A DNA stretch of 21,430 nt from assembly GCA_040901495.1 (NCBI GenBank), contig JBBDYO010000053.1:1-21430 (forward strand), in the 5' to 3' direction. The notes beneath the pieces were generated by a model that saw only the letters and a program-made list of their open reading frames with translations, made no database searches and was not told the origin of the DNA. The stretch comes from VRUE01 sp040901495 (lineage in GTDB: Bacteria > Actinomycetota > Thermoleophilia > Solirubrobacterales > 70-9). The translations under genes and the position numbers were made by a program. This document shows, one piece after another, positions 19,598 through 21,430 of the stretch (position 1 is its first letter; every line of letters begins with the position of its first letter).

Positions 19598-20158
19598 TTG
19601 CATTCGAACAATTCAAAGTTCAGGACAGCATTGGTGGTAGCTGTCGCGGCATGTGTCATAGCCGCGCTGTTGCCAGCCGGAGCGTCCGCGGCTTGCAAGG
19701 GCGGCGGCGTCACCCCTGCGGAAGTCGACATCTGTACCCCGATGCCGAAAGCGAAGCTGCTCAAGAACGGGACGCTGATCCCGCCGAGGTCAGCTCCCCC
19801 CCGGGTCAAGGAAGTCATCGCGGCTGCCAACCGGATCCGCAACAAGCCCTATATCTTCGGCGGCGGGCACCGGCGCTGGTGGGACGCGGGCTATGACTGC
19901 TCGGGCTCGGTCAGCTACGCGCTGCGCGGCGGCGAGTTCCTCTCCAGCCCACTCCCCTCGGGACCGCTGGCACGCTGGGGGTCTGGCGGCGAAGGACGGT
20001 GGATCACCGTCTACGCCAACTCGGGTCACACCTACGCCGTGATCGCCGGCTATCGCTGGGACACCTCCGGCAATACCGACGGCAAAACCGGTCCCAGCTG
20101 GCACCAGGACCTGCGCGACAGCCTCGGCTACACAGCCCGCCACCCCCTCGGCTTCTAG
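19598..20158 (+). CDS. Secreted NlpC/P60-like peptidoglycan hydrolase
   Basis: A 186-residue exported protein. A signal peptide (residues 1-31, hydrophobic core ALVVAVAACVIAALLPAG, cleavage after ASA) is followed by a short linker and a papain-like NlpC/P60 domain. Cys101 lies in YDCSGSVSYAL, the classic nucleophile motif, and His144 in NSGHTYAVIAG is the expected base. The third polar residue is not obvious. Such enzymes cut peptide cross-links in peptidoglycan outside the membrane. It starts at TTG behind GAAGGAG and is controlled by the c-di-AMP riboswitch just upstream, in keeping with the known link between c-di-AMP and wall turnover. The domain is compact and carries no separate cell-wall binding module. 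Confidence 0.88.
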   Translation: MHSNNSKFRTALVVAVAACVIAALLPAGASAACKGGGVTPAEVDICTPMPKAKLLKNGTLIPPRSAPPRVKEVIAAANRIRNKPYIFGGGHRRWWDAGYDCSGSVSYALRGGEFLSSPLPSGPLARWGSGGEGRWITVYANSGHTYAVIAGYRWDTSGNTDGKTGPSWHQDLRDSLGYTARHPLGF

Positions 20159-20170
20159 AGCAGAGCCATT

Positions 20171-20287
20171 CCCCTTTAGCGCCCCTGGCGGGCGGGTCCT
20201 GTCATGGAGATTGGGATCCTCGTCCTCGCAGGCTGCGGGCGAGGACCCCAACCTCCATGCCACCCACCCGAGGGGGCGTTAAAGAGG
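20171..20287 (+). repeat. Palindromic repeat element, copy 2 (large intergenic hairpin)
   Basis: A 117-base near-palindrome between two convergent genes. Paired blocks from outside in: 20171-20186 with 20271-20287 (one bulge, two mismatches); GGGCGGGT (20190-20197) with ACCCACCC (20262-20269); CATGGAG (20203-20209) with CTCCATG (20253-20259); TTGGG (20211-20215) with CCCAA (20247-20251); GTCCTCGC (20222-20229) with GCGAGGAC (20239-20246); loop AGGCTGCGG. It begins 13 bases after the hydrolase stop, and its right arm covers the stop codon of the carboxylase gene. It could act as a bidirectional terminator, but it shares a 23-base identical core with copy 1, which points to a repeat family. Confidence 0.8.
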
Positions 20288-21430
20288 AATATTCCCGTGC
20301 TTGCGCTTTGGTTGGTCGACGCGCTTGGACTGAAGCATGCGCAAAGCCTTTATTAGCTTCGGCCGTGTCTGCCTCGGCTCGATGACGTCGTCGATGTAGC
20401 CGCGCTCGGCCGCCGAGTAGGGGTTGGCGAAGTGGGCTTTGTAGTCGTCGATCAGCTTTTGGCGGCGCTCGTCGGGAGTCGGCGAGGAGGCGATGTCTTT
20501 GCGGTAGATGATGTTGACCGCGCCCTCTGGGCCCATCACCGCGATCTCCGCGGTCGGCCAGGCGACGTTGAAGTCGGCCAGCATGTGCTTTGAGTTCATC
20601 ACGTCGTAGGCGCCGCCGTAGGCCTTGCGGGTGACGACCGTGAGCTTCGGCACCGTCGCCTCGGTGAAGGCGTAGAGCAGCTTGGCGCCGTGGCGGATGA
20701 TCCCGTTCCACTCCTGGTCGGTTCCGGGCAGGAAGCCGGGCACGTCGGTGAAGGTGACGATCGGGACGTTGTAGGCATCGCAGGTGCGGACGAAGCGCGC
20801 CGCCTTCTCGGAGGCCTCGATGTCGAGCACGCCGGCCAAGTGGGCGGGCTGGTTGCCGACGATTCCGATCGGGTAGCCGTCGAGCCGCGAGAAGCCGCAG
20901 ACGATGTTCTTGGCGAAGTGCTCGTGAACCTCGAAGAACTCCTCGTCATCGACGATCCGCGAGATTACTTCGCGCATGTCGTAGGGCTTTGAGGGGTCGT
21001 CCGGGACGAGGGTGTCGAGGTCCTCGTCTTCGCGCTCGGGGTCGTCCGAGGGCTCAAACCGAGGCGGCGCCTCGAGGTTGTTGGAGGGCAGGAAGCTGAG
21101 CAGGTAGCGCACGTCCTCGAGACAGCTCTCCTCGTCCTCGGCGGCGAAGTGGGCGACACCGGACTTGGAGTTGTGGCTCATCGCGCCGCCGAGCTCCTCG
21201 AACTCGACCTCCTCGCCGGTCACGGTCTTGATCACTTCAGGGCCGGTGATGAACATATGGGAGGTCTCTTTGACCATGAAGATGAAGTCGGTCATCGCCG
21301 GCGAGTAGACCGCGCCGCCGGCGCAGGGCCCCATGATCAGGCTGATCTGGGGAATGACCCCCGAGCATTTGACGTTGCGGACGAAGACGTCGCCGTAGGC
21401 CCCGAGCGAGACGACGCCCTCCTGGATCCG
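20279..21430 (-). CDS. pccB: Acyl-CoA (propionyl-CoA) carboxylase beta subunit, C-terminal part (cut by right edge)
   Basis: At least 383 residues of the carboxyltransferase subunit of a biotin-dependent acyl-CoA carboxylase, which moves CO2 from biotin to propionyl-CoA or a related acyl-CoA. Visible blocks include ARIQEG-like text at the edge (RIQEGVVSLGAYGDVF), IMGPCAGGAVYSPAMTDF with the first oxyanion-hole glycines, GYPIGIVGNQP, FTDVPGFLPGTDQE, RKAYGGAYDVM with the second glycine pair, and the usual C-terminus KHGNIPL. The frame is open to the edge, so the start lies outside the window. The similarity favours PccB over AccD, but substrate choice (acetyl or propionyl) is inferred. Its stop codon lies in the arm of the large palindrome. 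Confidence 0.95.
   Translation of the reverse strand, partial: RIQEGVVSLGAYGDVFVRNVKCSGVIPQISLIMGPCAGGAVYSPAMTDFIFMVKETSHMFITGPEVIKTVTGEEVEFEELGGAMSHNSKSGVAHFAAEDEESCLEDVRYLLSFLPSNNLEAPPRFEPSDDPEREDEDLDTLVPDDPSKPYDMREVISRIVDDEEFFEVHEHFAKNIVCGFSRLDGYPIGIVGNQPAHLAGVLDIEASEKAARFVRTCDAYNVPIVTFTDVPGFLPGTDQEWNGIIRHGAKLLYAFTEATVPKLTVVTRKAYGGAYDVMNSKHMLADFNVAWPTAEIAVMGPEGAVNIIYRKDIASSPTPDERRQKLIDDYKAHFANPYSAAERGYIDDVIEPRQTRPKLIKALRMLQSKRVDQPKRKHGNIPL

Overview
The window reads as GC-rich chromosomal DNA of an actinobacterium, probably a Thermoleophilia/Solirubrobacterales-like soil lineage. The basis is high GC with strong third-position bias, an actinobacterial E2-E1 fused 2-oxoglutarate dehydrogenase, an actinobacterial-type aconitase, a decaprenyl-phosphate phosphoribosyltransferase-like UbiA protein and a c-di-AMP riboswitch ahead of a cell-wall hydrolase. 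The class-level placement is inference. A run of 10 N at 11804-11813 shows this is a scaffold with one unresolved join.

Layout. 1-2152 (minus): secreted coiled-coil protein, quinone-oxidoreductase-like protein and a DEAD-box helicase cut by the left edge, tightly packed. 2183-5804 (plus): PfkB-family kinase, citrate synthase and three small uncharacterised genes. 5801-11141 (minus): a four-gene unit of fatty acyl-CoA reductase, zinc-ribbon protein, alkyl-DHAP-synthase-like flavoenzyme and UbiA-family phosphoribosyltransferase. 11168-15523 (plus): an E2-E1 2-oxoglutarate dehydrogenase that unusually carries its own lipoyl domain, then a DUF3817-like membrane protein. 15540-15700: a candidate small RNA with C-rich loops behind a good promoter. 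15713-19320 (minus): SDR dehydrogenase and aconitase. 19431-20158 (plus): c-di-AMP (ydaO-type) riboswitch and a secreted NlpC/P60-like hydrolase. 20279-21430 (minus): acyl-CoA carboxylase beta subunit cut by the right edge.

How the genes fit together. Citrate synthase, aconitase and 2-oxoglutarate dehydrogenase give three TCA-cycle steps within about 15 kb. The 5801-11141 unit pairs an enzyme that makes fatty alcohol with one that uses fatty alcohol to form a glycerol ether bond. That suggests a bacterial ether-lipid route resembling the eukaryotic peroxisomal one. Several genes have a TANNNT hexamer 6-7 bases before the start codon, consistent with leaderless transcription. Several gene pairs overlap by GTGA/ATGA.

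The most unusual structural signal is a pair of palindromic elements of about 110 bp. One (20171-20287) lies between convergent genes. The other (11438-11548) is embedded in frame in the hinge of the 2-oxoglutarate dehydrogenase. They share an exact 23-base core, while their arms differ yet stay largely self-complementary.
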